Below are positions 35,500 through 45,908 of a stretch of 64,000 nucleotides of DNA, piece by piece. Position 1 is the stretch's first letter; every line of letters begins with the position of its first letter. Source of the stretch: Metasolibacillus fluoroglycofenilyticus. Its GTDB lineage: Bacteria; Bacillota; Bacilli; Bacillales_A; Planococcaceae. The stretch spans positions 744,001 to 808,000 of the forward strand of contig NZ_PYWK01000001.1 in the NCBI RefSeq assembly GCF_003049645.1, in the 5' to 3' direction. Below the pieces are notes generated by a model. It made no database searches, had not been told where the DNA came from, and saw only the letters and a list, made by a program, of their open reading frames with translations. Made by a program: the position numbers and the translations under genes.

Positions 35500-37703
35500 A
35501 AAAGAGTACATTTCGTTTCCAAAAAGGAGCCTTCCTGATGTTTTTAATATACGGAGGGCTCTTTTTGTTATTATTTTGGCGCATTGTTCATTTGCAAACT
35601 GCCAATGAAGTTAATGGTTATTCATTGGAAGCTGAGGCGGCAGCTAAATATGCACGCGAAGTGCCGCTAGCAGCAAACCGGGGACGTATATTAGACCGCA
35701 ATAATAATATTATCGCGGAAGATACATTGGCTTATAAGCTTGTCGCAGTCGTAAAAGAATCTGTGACGACAAATCCAGACAATCCGAAGCATGTTGTTGA
35801 CCCAGCAGAAACAGCGAAAGTGCTAGCCCAATATATTTCGATGGAAGAGCAAGATATTTATAAAATATTGACGAGAGATGGAGATCCGTATCAAGTTGAG
35901 TTTGGAGCAGCTGGGCGCAAAATTAGCTATGATACGAGAATGGCCATCGCAGAGCACAAGCTACCAGGTATTATTTTTATAGAGGATACGAAGCGCTATT
36001 ATCCAAATGGCCCATTTGCATCTCATTTAATCGGCTTTGCTTTAGAAGAAAAGCAGGAGGATAATACCTTTAAAACAGTTGGTAAAATGGGGCTGGAGTA
36101 TACGTATAATGAAGAGTTGACGGGGACACCGGGCTCCATTTCCTATGATAGCGATATTAAAGGCTACTTATTGCCGAACAGTGAAAAAATGATTCAGCCT
36201 GCAAAAAATGGGGCGGAAATTTATTTAACATTAGATAAAACAATTCAAAACTTTTTGGAAGAAGCGATGACACAGGTTGACCAGCAATACCAACCTGAAT
36301 CGATGACAGCTATTGTGGCTAATCCAAAAACAGGTGAAATTTTAGCAATGTCACAGCGTCCAACTTTTGACCCTGCAGATCGTATTGGCTTAGAAAGCAA
36401 TTGGTTGAATGAAACGATTGAAAATGTCATTGAACCGGGGTCAACGATGAAAATTTTTACATTAGCAGCAGCTATTGATTCAGGCAATTGGCATCCAAAT
36501 GCAACGTTCCGATCAGGTCAATATACGGTGTTAGACCGTACAATTCGTGACCATAACAGAGTGGGCTGGGGGGAAATTACTTATTTACAGGGCTTCCAGC
36601 GTTCCTCTAACACAGGAATGGCTCATATGTTAACAATTATGGGAGCAGATACTTTTTATAATTATTTAGATCGCTTTGGCTTCGGTCAAAAAACAGGGAT
36701 TGATTTACCGGGGGAAGCGACAGGTACATTACTATCTAGGTATCCAATTAATAAAGTAACGACAACCTACGGACAAGGATCTACTGTGACACCAATGCAG
36801 TTGATTCAAGCTATGACTGCTATCGCAAATGAAGGAAAAATGATGCAACCATATGTAATCGATAAAATCGTTGACCCGAGTTCAGGAGAAATCATCTTAG
36901 ATGATGAGCCGATTGTAAAAGGTCAGCCTGTATCAGCAGAAACAGCGCAGCAAGTGCGGGACATTCTAGCATCGACGGTAACGAGCGAAATTGGTACAGC
37001 AAAACGCTTCGCATTGGATGGTTATGAGGTTGCTGGTAAAACAGGGACAGCGGAAATTGCTAAAGAAAGTGGTGGAGGTTATTATTTTGGGAAAAATAAT
37101 TATCTTTATTCATTTTTAGGAATGGCTCCAGTCGATGACCCACAACTTATTATGTATATAGCGGTCAAAAAGCCGAAGCTAGCTGAAACAGAGGGTGGCT
37201 CAGAGCCAACTTCCGCCGTATTTAAAATGGTTATGGAAAATAGCTTGAAATATTTCAATATTAATCCTGAAGAAGTTGCAGAAGTGCAAATGACAAAATT
37301 AGCTGATTATACGAAACAAACAGCTGAAAGTGCACAAGTAGAGCTAATTAATCAAGGGTTAACGCCAATCATCATTGGTGAAGGTGGACAAATTATTGAG
37401 CAATATCCAGTGCAAGGTTTGGAAGTAGCGAAAGGAAGCGTCATCTTTTTAAAGACAGATGGAACGATTACGCTTCCATCATTTATTGGTTGGTCATTAC
37501 GCAATGTATTAATTTATAAAGCCTTATCTGGATTGTCAATTGAAATCGTTGGTGAGGGTTATGTAGATAGTCAAAGCGTTTCAGAAAATACACCTATTCA
37601 AGATGCAGCACCAATTGTTGTGAAGTTAAAGACACCTGAGGAATCCTTCGCTCCACAAGTAGAGGAGATGGATGAGGAGGGCGAGCAGCTACCGCAAGAT
37701 TAA
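35496..37703 (+). CDS. pbpB: Penicillin-binding protein 2B, septal transpeptidase
   Basis: The class B transpeptidase of the divisome cross-links septal peptidoglycan. 735 residues: a short cytoplasmic tail, a membrane anchor (about 12-31), a dimerisation domain, the transpeptidase domain with SxxK at Ser316 (EPGSTMKI), SSN at 370-372 and KTGTAE near 515, then two C-terminal PASTA domains (from about 590) and an acidic tail. It overlaps ftsL, and spoVD follows after 85 bases. Confidence 0.96.
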   Translation: MKKSTFRFQKGAFLMFLIYGGLFLLLFWRIVHLQTANEVNGYSLEAEAAAKYAREVPLAANRGRILDRNNNIIAEDTLAYKLVAVVKESVTTNPDNPKHVVDPAETAKVLAQYISMEEQDIYKILTRDGDPYQVEFGAAGRKISYDTRMAIAEHKLPGIIFIEDTKRYYPNGPFASHLIGFALEEKQEDNTFKTVGKMGLEYTYNEELTGTPGSISYDSDIKGYLLPNSEKMIQPAKNGAEIYLTLDKTIQNFLEEAMTQVDQQYQPESMTAIVANPKTGEILAMSQRPTFDPADRIGLESNWLNETIENVIEPGSTMKIFTLAAAIDSGNWHPNATFRSGQYTVLDRTIRDHNRVGWGEITYLQGFQRSSNTGMAHMLTIMGADTFYNYLDRFGFGQKTGIDLPGEATGTLLSRYPINKVTTTYGQGSTVTPMQLIQAMTAIANEGKMMQPYVIDKIVDPSSGEIILDDEPIVKGQPVSAETAQQVRDILASTVTSEIGTAKRFALDGYEVAGKTGTAEIAKESGGGYYFGKNNYLYSFLGMAPVDDPQLIMYIAVKKPKLAETEGGSEPTSAVFKMVMENSLKYFNINPEEVAEVQMTKLADYTKQTAESAQVELINQGLTPIIIGEGGQIIEQYPVQGLEVAKGSVIFLKTDGTITLPSFIGWSLRNVLIYKALSGLSIEIVGEGYVDSQSVSENTPIQDAAPIVVKLKTPEESFAPQVEEMDEEGEQLPQD

Positions 37704-37788
37704 GTGCTAGTTAATAGAAACGTAATTGAGAGAAAGCTGAATAGAAGTCCACTTCTATACATACTTTGTTAAAAACGGAGAGTGTCGA

Positions 37789-39717
37789 ATGAAGTGGATT
37801 TCACTGCCTTCCAAAAAACGTTTGAAGATTGTTATTTATGCATTTTTCTTATATGGACTGGCGATTATCGTCCGATTAATCTATGTACAAATTTTCCAAC
37901 ATGAACATTTAACAGAGCTAGCAAAGGCCAACTGGGATCGAGAAATTCCGTTTGTGACAGAGCGTGGAAGTATTGTAGATCGTGAAAATGAAATTATTGT
38001 AACGAATAAACTAGCACCGACCCTTTATTTTATTCCAAAGCAAAGCGATGATATTGCACTCGCTGCTAAGCAATTAGCATCTATTTTAAAGGCGGATGAA
38101 GCGGAATTGCTTGAAAAAATGCAAAAGCCTGCCTACTTAGTGAAGCTTGCGCCAGAAGGTAAAAACATTACGGAGGAGCAGGTGGAAGCAATACAAGCCT
38201 TGCGCATTAAAGGTGTTTATAGTGGAGTAGACTATATAAGACATTATCCATACGGCTCTTTGTTATCAAGATTTTTAGGTTTTACAGGCTATGATAATCA
38301 AGGTTTGGCTGGCGTTGAATATGAATATAATGAAATGCTAACAGGTAATAATGCTGCGATTCGCTTATTTACGGATGCTAAAAATATTGAAATGGCACAT
38401 GTCGATGATGAGTGGAAAGAGGGGGCGGCAGGAGCAACAGTACAGCTAACGATTGATTTAACGATACAGCAAGTGATGGAACGAGAATTATCACAGGCGA
38501 TGCAGCGCTATGATGCAGACCAAGCAATTGGTATTGCGATGAATCCGAATACGGGTGAGATTTTAGCGCTCTCCTCTTTCCCAACATATGACCCAGCAGA
38601 TTTTAAAAATGTTGATTCAACGATTTACAATCGTAATTTGCCTGTTTTTATGACTTATGAGCCAGGTTCTACATTTAAAATTATTACGCTGAGTGCTGCA
38701 CTAGAAGAAGGTGTTGTCGACCTTGAAAATGACCATTTTTATGACCCGGGCTACACCATGGTAGAAGGTGCACGTTTACGCTGCTGGAAACGGGAGGGGC
38801 ATAAGGATGAGACTTTTTTAGAAGTTGTTGAAAACTCCTGTAACCCGGGCTTTATCGAGCTGGGACAACGTGTTGGTGCACAAAAGCTACTGCAATATAT
38901 TAAAGATTTCGGCTTCGGGCAAAAAACAGGCTCTAATATAGCTGGTGAGGCGAGCGGCATCTTATTTTCGAAAGAGGCATTTGGGCCTGTTGAGCATGCG
39001 ACTACATCCTTTGGTCAAGGTATCTCTGTGACACCAATTCAGCAAATGCAAGCTGTTGCAGCCGCAATAAATGGTGGTACCCTTTATACGCCATATGTTG
39101 TTTCAAGCATAGTCGCAGATGATGGAGAAGTGATTGTAGAAAATAAACCGGAGGCCAAACGCCAAGTAATAAGTGAACAAACATCCGCACAAGTGCGTCA
39201 TGCATTAGAGTCTGTTGTAGCAAAGGGCTCTGGTAAGCAAGCATTTCGCGAAGGCTTGCGCATAGGTGGAAAAACGGGAACAGCACAAAAGGTAGAAAAT
39301 GGACGATATAAAGAAGGGGATTATATTGTATCATTTATTGGCTTTGCCCCAGCAGATAACCCAGAAATTATCGTCTATGTAGCAATTGATAATCCGAAAA
39401 ACCATTTGCAATTCGGCGGTCTGATTGCCGCACCGATTGTTGGGCAAATTATAGAAGATGTAGCACCGATTGTTGGCATTGAAAAATCACAAGAACAAAT
39501 TGAAAAAGTAACGGTTTGGACAGATCCTATTATGGTAGAGGTAGCTGATTTTGTCGGGAAAACTGTGGATGAAGTAGTGCAGCAACACTATCCATTGACG
39601 ATTGAGTGGCACGGTGAGGGAACGATTGTCTCCGAACAATTGCCTGCTGCGGGAAGTAAGCTTGAGCAGCAAGGAACATTGCATTTATATTTAACAGATG
39701 AAAAAAATGAAGATTGA
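37789..39717 (+). CDS. spoVD: Stage V sporulation protein D (spore cortex transpeptidase)
   Basis: SpoVD is the PBP2B paralogue that makes spore cortex together with SpoVE. 642 residues: membrane anchor (about 12-33), PBP dimer domain, transpeptidase with Ser294 (EPGSTFKII), the ENSCNPGF motif (SxN equivalent) and GKTGTAQ, and one C-terminal PASTA domain. Cysteine in the SCN motif is the residue targeted by StoA in B. subtilis. RBS CGGAGAG. In B. subtilis murE follows; here mraY does. Confidence 0.94.
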   Translation: MKWISLPSKKRLKIVIYAFFLYGLAIIVRLIYVQIFQHEHLTELAKANWDREIPFVTERGSIVDRENEIIVTNKLAPTLYFIPKQSDDIALAAKQLASILKADEAELLEKMQKPAYLVKLAPEGKNITEEQVEAIQALRIKGVYSGVDYIRHYPYGSLLSRFLGFTGYDNQGLAGVEYEYNEMLTGNNAAIRLFTDAKNIEMAHVDDEWKEGAAGATVQLTIDLTIQQVMERELSQAMQRYDADQAIGIAMNPNTGEILALSSFPTYDPADFKNVDSTIYNRNLPVFMTYEPGSTFKIITLSAALEEGVVDLENDHFYDPGYTMVEGARLRCWKREGHKDETFLEVVENSCNPGFIELGQRVGAQKLLQYIKDFGFGQKTGSNIAGEASGILFSKEAFGPVEHATTSFGQGISVTPIQQMQAVAAAINGGTLYTPYVVSSIVADDGEVIVENKPEAKRQVISEQTSAQVRHALESVVAKGSGKQAFREGLRIGGKTGTAQKVENGRYKEGDYIVSFIGFAPADNPEIIVYVAIDNPKNHLQFGGLIAAPIVGQIIEDVAPIVGIEKSQEQIEKVTVWTDPIMVEVADFVGKTVDEVVQQHYPLTIEWHGEGTIVSEQLPAAGSKLEQQGTLHLYLTDEKNED

Positions 39718-39738
39718 TGAATTTAAAGGAGATTTAAC

Positions 39739-40713
39739 ATGAAACTTGCAACAACATTGACCATTCTAGTAACAGCATTCATATTAACCGTTATTTTAGC
39801 ACCCATTGCTATTCCACTTTTACGACGATTAAAATTTGGTCAAAGTATTCGAGAAGAAGGACCAGAGTCTCATCTTAAAAAAGCAGGTACACCAACGATG
39901 GGTGGCATTATTTTCTTGCTGGCAATTATTGCTACTACATTGGTTACAGGAAATATGTTTAACTTATTTACGACACAAACAGTCGTGCTATTACTTGTAT
40001 TAGTCGGTTTTGGTGTGATTGGCTTTTTAGATGATGGGATTAAAGTGATTTTTAAACGTAATTTAGGCTTGACATCACTGCAAAAGCTAATTGGGCAAAT
40101 TATTATTTCCATCGCTGCATTTATGTTATTACGATTAGGAACTTTTAATACGGCTGTTGAAATTCCGTTTACAGATTACACGATTGATTTCGGCTTATTT
40201 TATGTTGGCTTTTTAATCTTTTGGCTTGTAGGCTTCTCGAATGCGGTCAATTTAACGGATGGAGTAGATGGTCTTGTAGCAGGAACGGCCTCGATTGCCT
40301 TTGCTGCCTTCGGTGTCATTGCTTTATTTAATGAACAGGCGGATATTGCTTTAGTTGCCTTTGCTATTACAGGCGCTCTGTTAGGATTTTTGATTTTTAA
40401 TGCCAATCCTGCAAAGGTTTTTATGGGTGATACAGGCTCGCTAGCATTGGGTGGCGCGCTTGCTATGATTTCAGTTTTAGTGAAGGCAGAGCTTTTACTA
40501 CTGTTGATTGGTCTAGTGTTTGTAATTGAAACATTGTCTGTTATTTTGCAAGTGGGTAGTTTTAAATTACGTAAAAAACGTATTTTTAAAATGAGCCCTA
40601 TCCATCATCATTTTGAATTGTCTGGTTGGTCAGAATGGAAGGTTGTTTTAGTGTTTTGGTCTACAGGGTTAGCTGTTGCATTAATCGCAGTAATGATGGA
40701 GGCGTTTTTATGA
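39739..40713 (+). CDS. mraY: Phospho-N-acetylmuramoyl-pentapeptide transferase
   Basis: MraY transfers phospho-MurNAc-pentapeptide to undecaprenyl phosphate, forming lipid I in the membrane. The 324-residue protein has about ten helices and the catalytic motifs DDGIKVIFKRN, NAVNLTDGVDGLV and the MSPIHHHFE loop. RBS AAAGGAG. Its stop overlaps the murD start (ATGA). Confidence 0.97.
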   Translation: MKLATTLTILVTAFILTVILAPIAIPLLRRLKFGQSIREEGPESHLKKAGTPTMGGIIFLLAIIATTLVTGNMFNLFTTQTVVLLLVLVGFGVIGFLDDGIKVIFKRNLGLTSLQKLIGQIIISIAAFMLLRLGTFNTAVEIPFTDYTIDFGLFYVGFLIFWLVGFSNAVNLTDGVDGLVAGTASIAFAAFGVIALFNEQADIALVAFAITGALLGFLIFNANPAKVFMGDTGSLALGGALAMISVLVKAELLLLLIGLVFVIETLSVILQVGSFKLRKKRIFKMSPIHHHFELSGWSEWKVVLVFWSTGLAVALIAVMMEAFL

Positions 40714-42062
40714 TTCAATATACAGGTTTGCAATATAAAAAAATACTTGTATTAGGCCTAGCAAAAAGTGGTGTTGCTGCAGCGGAGCTGTTGCATGAGC
40801 TTGGCGCATTTGTCACAGTGAATGATGCCAAGCCATTCGATGCAAATCCAGAGGCGCAAAGTCTTTTATCGAAGGGAATTACAGTTATTTGTGGACGTCA
40901 CCCAGAGGACTTACTTGATGAGGGCTTTGAATTAATCGTCAAAAACCCGGGCATCCCGTACAGCAACCCGATTGTAGCTGATGCAATTAATCGGGAATTA
41001 CCAGTCATTACTGAAATGGAGCTAGCATATTTAGTAAGTGAGGCTCCTTTTATTGGAATTACAGGCTCTAATGGTAAAACAACAACGACAACCTTATTGT
41101 TTAAAATACTTGAGCATGGTCAAAAACAACCGTTAATTGCCGGCAATATTGGAACCGTTGCATGTAGTGTTGCAGCTACAGCAACGAAAGAGCAGGTGCT
41201 TGTAACGGAGTTATCTAGCTTTCAATTAATGGGAACACGCACATTTAAACCGCATATTGCTATTTTAACGAATATTTATGAGGCTCATTTAGATTATCAT
41301 AGCTCGTTTGAAGAATATGCAAATGCAAAATTTGCCGTTACACGTAATCAAAATGAGCAAGATTATTTCATTTACAATGCAGACCAGCCACTTGTACAAC
41401 AATATGCAGCACAGTCTAGAGCACAAAAAATACCTTTTACGACAAATGGAAAGGCAGCTACAGGAATTAGTGCTGATAGGACAGCTATTTATTGGCAGGG
41501 TGAGCATTTATTGGATCGTTCTGGCATCGTCTTGCCGGGAGAGCATAACTTACAAAATATTTTATGTGCTGTTGCTGCTGCTATGTTAATGGACTGCCCT
41601 ATTGCTGCGATAAAAGATACTTTAGCTACATTTATAGGTGTAAAGCATCGCACACAATTTGTTCGTAATTGGCAAGGTGTGCAAATTTACAATGATTCAA
41701 AGGCGACGAATTGCCTTGCAACGAAAAGTGCACTTGCGGCATTTACACAGCCGATTGTCTTGTTAGCAGGCGGCTTAGACCGCGGCCATTCCTTTGAAGA
41801 GCTACGCGATGTAATGGACAATGTGAAGGCAGTTGTTGCCTTTGGTGAAACAGGTGCACGTTTTATCGATTTTGCTAAATCATGTGGTATTGAACAAACT
41901 GTTGCTGCAACGAATGTGGAGGATGCTGTAATGTATGCCGCCAAGCTTGTGACAGCAGGTGACGTTATGCTGCTTTCCCCTGCTTGTGCAAGCTGGGATC
42001 AATATGCAAGCTTTGAAATCCGAGGCGACGTATTTATTGACGCTGTAATGAAGCTTACTTAA
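40710..42062 (+). CDS. murD: UDP-N-acetylmuramoylalanine-D-glutamate ligase
   Basis: MurD adds D-Glu to UDP-MurNAc-L-Ala in the cytoplasm. 450 residues with an N-terminal Rossmann domain (LGLAKSGVAAAELL), P-loop GITGSNGKTTTTTL, VTELSSFQL and the C-terminal NDSKATNCLATKSAL motif. The open frame extends to 40626, but GGAGG with ATG 40710 overlapping the mraY stop is the obvious start. Confidence 0.96.
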   Translation: MIQYTGLQYKKILVLGLAKSGVAAAELLHELGAFVTVNDAKPFDANPEAQSLLSKGITVICGRHPEDLLDEGFELIVKNPGIPYSNPIVADAINRELPVITEMELAYLVSEAPFIGITGSNGKTTTTTLLFKILEHGQKQPLIAGNIGTVACSVAATATKEQVLVTELSSFQLMGTRTFKPHIAILTNIYEAHLDYHSSFEEYANAKFAVTRNQNEQDYFIYNADQPLVQQYAAQSRAQKIPFTTNGKAATGISADRTAIYWQGEHLLDRSGIVLPGEHNLQNILCAVAAAMLMDCPIAAIKDTLATFIGVKHRTQFVRNWQGVQIYNDSKATNCLATKSALAAFTQPIVLLAGGLDRGHSFEELRDVMDNVKAVVAFGETGARFIDFAKSCGIEQTVAATNVEDAVMYAAKLVTAGDVMLLSPACASWDQYASFEIRGDVFIDAVMKLT

Positions 42063-42079
42063 AAGTTCTATAAGAAAGG

Positions 42080-43180
42080 ATGCCCTTACTGACGCACCAT
42101 TACCAAAAGCTATTTGTTTTTTGTGCATTGATGTTGACACTTATAGGGATTGTGTTTGTGTACTCTGCCAGTACATATTGGAGCTCTGTTCATTATGAAG
42201 GACAAACGCCTTTTTATATAAAGCAAATTATTTATTTTGTTCTAGCGTGTATTGTTTTTTTTAGCATTATAAAAGGGCCAGAGCTAACAGAAAAAAAGCT
42301 TTTCATGCTCTATTTATTTTCTTTAGCGCTGTTAATTATCGTATTAATACCCGGCATCGGTATTTGGCGTAATGGCTCTAGGAGCTGGATTGGAATTGGT
42401 CCTTTAACGATTCAACCAGCAGAGCTTGTAAAAATCACGACATTATTATATTTAAGTGTCCGTTTAGCGAAGGTTAAATCCTTTGAAAGAGTCGTTAAGC
42501 TAGAGCATTTTGTTATTTTATTTTTACCAGCTCTCCTAATAATGCTTCAGCCTGATTTTGGCTCTGTATTTATTTTAGTTGTCGCGGCCTTTATTTTGCT
42601 TTTTATCGCAAAATATCCGATTAAGCTTTATATATTTTTAATGCTTGCAGGTGTTGCAGGTTTAGCAGGGCTTATCATCTCTGCGCCATATCGTTTAAAG
42701 CGAATTCAATCCTTTTTAGATCCGTGGTCTGATTCGCTAGGAAGTGGCTTTCAGGCGGTGCAATCTTTAATGGCCATCGGTCCCGCCGGCTTATTTGGAC
42801 ATGGTTTTTTGCAAAGTCGTCAAAAGTATTTATATTTACCAGAGCCACAAAATGATTTTATTTTCTCAATTATATTGGAGGAAATGGGGTTTGTCGGGGG
42901 AGCAGTCATTTTAGCTTTATTTGCCACTTTATTTTATTGTGGCTATGCGCTATCTGTCAGGGCATATAGCTTAGAGCAGTTTTATATGATTAGCGCCTTA
43001 ACGACGATGCTTGTTTTACAAACTTGCTTAAATATCGGAGTAGTTATCGGCTTGCTGCCAGTGACGGGTGTTACTTTACCATTTATTAGCTACGGTGGAA
43101 CGTCATTAATCGTCATTTGGTTAACGGTCGCTCTTATCATTAAAATCACGAATACAACAGGAAGGAGGAGTAAAAATTGA
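42080..43180 (+). CDS. spoVE: SEDS-family glycosyltransferase SpoVE/FtsW
   Basis: A polytopic SEDS polymerase (about ten helices, 366 residues). It contains the family segments GSRSWIGIGPLTIQPAELVK, LLIMLQPDFGS and LLPVTGVTLPFISYGGTS. The genomic position downstream of murD is that of spoVE, the cortex-specific partner of SpoVD. By sequence alone FtsW is an alternative. The ATG at 42080 lies immediately after AAGAAAGG; a CTG three codons later has better spacing, so the start is uncertain. murG and murB, normally next, are absent. Confidence 0.88.
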   Translation: MPLLTHHYQKLFVFCALMLTLIGIVFVYSASTYWSSVHYEGQTPFYIKQIIYFVLACIVFFSIIKGPELTEKKLFMLYLFSLALLIIVLIPGIGIWRNGSRSWIGIGPLTIQPAELVKITTLLYLSVRLAKVKSFERVVKLEHFVILFLPALLIMLQPDFGSVFILVVAAFILLFIAKYPIKLYIFLMLAGVAGLAGLIISAPYRLKRIQSFLDPWSDSLGSGFQAVQSLMAIGPAGLFGHGFLQSRQKYLYLPEPQNDFIFSIILEEMGFVGGAVILALFATLFYCGYALSVRAYSLEQFYMISALTTMLVLQTCLNIGVVIGLLPVTGVTLPFISYGGTSLIVIWLTVALIIKITNTTGRRSKN

Positions 43181-43998
43181 AAAAAGTAATTGATATAGAA
43201 GAACGCATCCCTACACTTCGCGCGAAACGCCGGCGTCGCTCGAATATTAAATTTATTTTACTGACCACAGTTTTCGGTGTTATTTTGTTTTTACTCCTTT
43301 ATTTCCAATCACCTTATAGTGATATTAAAACAATTGATGTGACCGGGGGAAGCATTGAAGATACGACATTTTATAAGGAGCAATCAGGCTTAAATATAGG
43401 TGACTCGATGTGGGGCTTTCGGGAAGGAGATATCGAGGCGCAAATATTGAAGTTAGATTGGGTAAAGGCTGTTACCGTCAAACGAAAATGGCTTACGACC
43501 GTTTCCATCTCGATAGAGGAATGGAGCAAAGTGGCTTATATTGCGAAGGACAATGACTTTTACCCGATGTTGGAAAATGGCATAATTTTACCTTTACAAG
43601 GTCAGCTATTACCAATCGATGCACCAATATTCCTTCAATTTGACGATGAGAAAATACGAAAGCGTTTATTAAAGGAACTAGCAAAGCTCGATAAAGAAGT
43701 GCTGTCGATGATTTCGCAAATTAAAGCAACACCAACAAGCACAGACCCTTACGCTGTAACATTATTTATGAATGATGGCTATGAAGTGCGCGCAGAAATC
43801 ACAACACTTGCCAGTAAGCTTAACTATTATCCATCGTTTGTTGCATGGATTGAAAATACAGAGGGCTATGAAAAGGGCGTTATTGATATTGAAGTAGGCT
43901 CATATTATCGCTCTTATTTGGAGGAGTATAAAAAGATAGAGGAAGCAGAGGACGAGCAGCAAGGAGCGGAGCAAAATGAAGAACAATCAGAAGAATAA
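43177..43998 (+). CDS. divIB: Cell division protein DivIB (FtsQ)
   Basis: DivIB is a bitopic divisome protein: a basic cytoplasmic region (RAKRRRRS), one membrane helix (about 27-46), a POTRA domain (about 50-120), a beta domain and an acidic Glu/Gln-rich tail. The TTG start has AAGGAGGAG upstream and overlaps the spoVE stop (TTGA). Confidence 0.92.
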   Translation: MKKVIDIEERIPTLRAKRRRRSNIKFILLTTVFGVILFLLLYFQSPYSDIKTIDVTGGSIEDTTFYKEQSGLNIGDSMWGFREGDIEAQILKLDWVKAVTVKRKWLTTVSISIEEWSKVAYIAKDNDFYPMLENGIILPLQGQLLPIDAPIFLQFDDEKIRKRLLKELAKLDKEVLSMISQIKATPTSTDPYAVTLFMNDGYEVRAEITTLASKLNYYPSFVAWIENTEGYEKGVIDIEVGSYYRSYLEEYKKIEEAEDEQQGAEQNEEQSEE

Positions 43999-44704
43999 CA
44001 GACCATCCTTGTTTCAACGTAAATACTTTATTATGCTCATCGTCTCCATCATGATTGGTTTTATTATCGGTATTTCTTATAATTTGACGAAGGATAATAA
44101 AAAACTAAGTTCAAGTTCACCGATTTATTTTCAGCAACAGGAAACGTATCGTGAAGAGCTCATTACACAGCAGGAACGTAATAAAGAGCTGACGGAAGAG
44201 CTAAATTATTTGCAACAAACGATTCGCAACTATGAAAAGCAGTTAACATCAAGTGCAGAGCAGCATGAGGATTTAGTCGCTGAGGCGGAGCGTTTACGGC
44301 TTTTACTTGGTGACATTGCTGGACAGGGACAAGGTATCCGTCTAACACTAGCTGATGGTGAATATGATCCAAATTCAACAAACCCAAACGATTATATTGT
44401 ACATGAAAGCCATATTTTCAAAGTACTAACGGAGCTGAAGATTGCGGGGGCAGAAGCCATTGCCATTAATGGTCAACGCCTAAAAACAAACTCTTATATA
44501 AGCTGTAACGGTCCTGTAATTACAATTGATGGAAAACAATCACCTGCCCCCTTTGTTATTGAGGCGATTGGAGAGCCGGATACATTAATTGCATCTTTAG
44601 AAATTTCAGGGGGAGTTTTTGATCAATTATTAAATGAACGAATTAGTGTTACTTTTGAAAAAAGCAGTATCATTTCTATGCCTTCCAATACGGCAGAAAG
44701 TTGA
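43976..44704 (+). CDS. ylxW: DUF881 family protein (YlxW)
   Basis: 242 residues: N-terminal membrane helix (about 18-35), a coiled coil (about 50-100) and a C-terminal DUF881 domain, presumably outside the membrane. It is conserved next to divIB in Bacillales; function unknown. AAGGAG inside the divIB tail drives it, with a 23-base overlap. The following gene is a paralogue. Confidence 0.88.
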   Translation: MKNNQKNNRPSLFQRKYFIMLIVSIMIGFIIGISYNLTKDNKKLSSSSPIYFQQQETYREELITQQERNKELTEELNYLQQTIRNYEKQLTSSAEQHEDLVAEAERLRLLLGDIAGQGQGIRLTLADGEYDPNSTNPNDYIVHESHIFKVLTELKIAGAEAIAINGQRLKTNSYISCNGPVITIDGKQSPAPFVIEAIGEPDTLIASLEISGGVFDQLLNERISVTFEKSSIISMPSNTAES

Positions 44705-44718
44705 GGGGGGGGAGGTAA

Positions 44719-45438
44719 ATGAAAAATAATAAAAACCTGCATATTACACTTATTTCCTTTGTCATTGGTTTTATGCTAGCAGTGCAATATAATACGATGC
44801 AAAATCCGAAAGAGCGAGATACAAGAGATATTTGGGAAATACGGCAAGCACTATCAGAGGAGAAAAAGCGACATTCTGAGCTATTGACGAATATTCAAGC
44901 ATTGAATGAAGTCGTTCGGAAATATGAGGATGTTGAATCAAGCGACCCGGAGCTAGTGTTGCGAGAAACAGTAACTGATTTGCATCGTCAAATAGGCTTA
45001 CTGCCTGTTACAGGGCCAGGTTTAACATTGAAGATAAAGCCTGCTAAAGAATTAATTGAGTATGGCTATCAGATTGAAGCCATCTCTCCAGAGTTACTCT
45101 TTCGATTAGTCAATGATATTTACCGTAATGGTGGTCAATATGTCGAAATTGACAAACAAAGGCTGCTACATACCTCGGCTATTCGGGAGATTAACGGCGT
45201 CACGACAATAAATAGCGTACCAATCAGTAAAACTGATGTAGAAATTAAAATAATTATGTCATCTGAAGAACTAGCGCAAAGATTGTACAATTATTTACTA
45301 TCATCCTCATTGATGGACGAGTTTTACATTGATAACTTAGAGCTCGTTGTAAATGAGGTAGAAAGCTCTATTTCAATTAAAAATATAGCAACTCAAATAA
45401 CAAGCAGCTATTTGAGTGAGACGAATAAAGGGGATTAG
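44719..45438 (+). CDS. ylxX: DUF881 family protein (YlxX)
   Basis: 239 residues with the same plan as the preceding gene: membrane helix (about 6-22), short coiled coil and DUF881 domain. The arrangement as an adjacent pair is also that of B. subtilis ylxW-ylxX. RBS is a G-run, GGGGGGGAGG. Function unknown. Confidence 0.88.
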   Translation: MKNNKNLHITLISFVIGFMLAVQYNTMQNPKERDTRDIWEIRQALSEEKKRHSELLTNIQALNEVVRKYEDVESSDPELVLRETVTDLHRQIGLLPVTGPGLTLKIKPAKELIEYGYQIEAISPELLFRLVNDIYRNGGQYVEIDKQRLLHTSAIREINGVTTINSVPISKTDVEIKIIMSSEELAQRLYNYLLSSSLMDEFYIDNLELVVNEVESSISIKNIATQITSSYLSETNKGD

Positions 45439-45441
45439 AAT

Positions 45442-45819
45442 ATGTGGCTGCCACTTTTAGGACTGATTTTAGGTATTGCGCTAGGTTTGCTAACGGATAT
45501 TCAAATTCCGGCGGTATATGAAAATTATTTATCTATTGCTGTATTAGCTGCCCTTGATACAATGTTTGGTGGTATACGGGCAAAGTTGCAGGAAGTATAC
45601 GATGATAAAGTGTTTATCTCAGGTTTTTTCTTTAATATAGCCCTTGCGGCAGGACTTGCCTTTTTAGGTGTCCATATCGGGGTTGATTTATATTTAGCGG
45701 CAATTTTTGCATTCGGCGTTCGACTTTTTCAAAATATAGCAGTCATTCGACGGATTGTATTAACGAAGCTTGATGAGCGAAAAGCAAAAAAGCAAGAGAA
45801 AATATATGAATCTCATTAA
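45442..45819 (+). CDS. sbp: Small basic membrane protein Sbp (DUF1290)
   Basis: 125 residues with about four membrane helices and a lysine-rich C-terminus (ERKAKKQEK). It matches the DUF1290/Sbp family conserved upstream of ftsA; role unknown. It starts three bases after ylxX. Confidence 0.9.
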   Translation: MWLPLLGLILGIALGLLTDIQIPAVYENYLSIAVLAALDTMFGGIRAKLQEVYDDKVFISGFFFNIALAAGLAFLGVHIGVDLYLAAIFAFGVRLFQNIAVIRRIVLTKLDERKAKKQEKIYESH

Positions 45820-45908
45820 AATTTCGTTACAAAAGCGAATAAGCTTAGACAACAGCGAAAAATTGCAATAGAATGAACATTAGGAGTATTAGAAGGAGGT
45901 GCAGCGAG

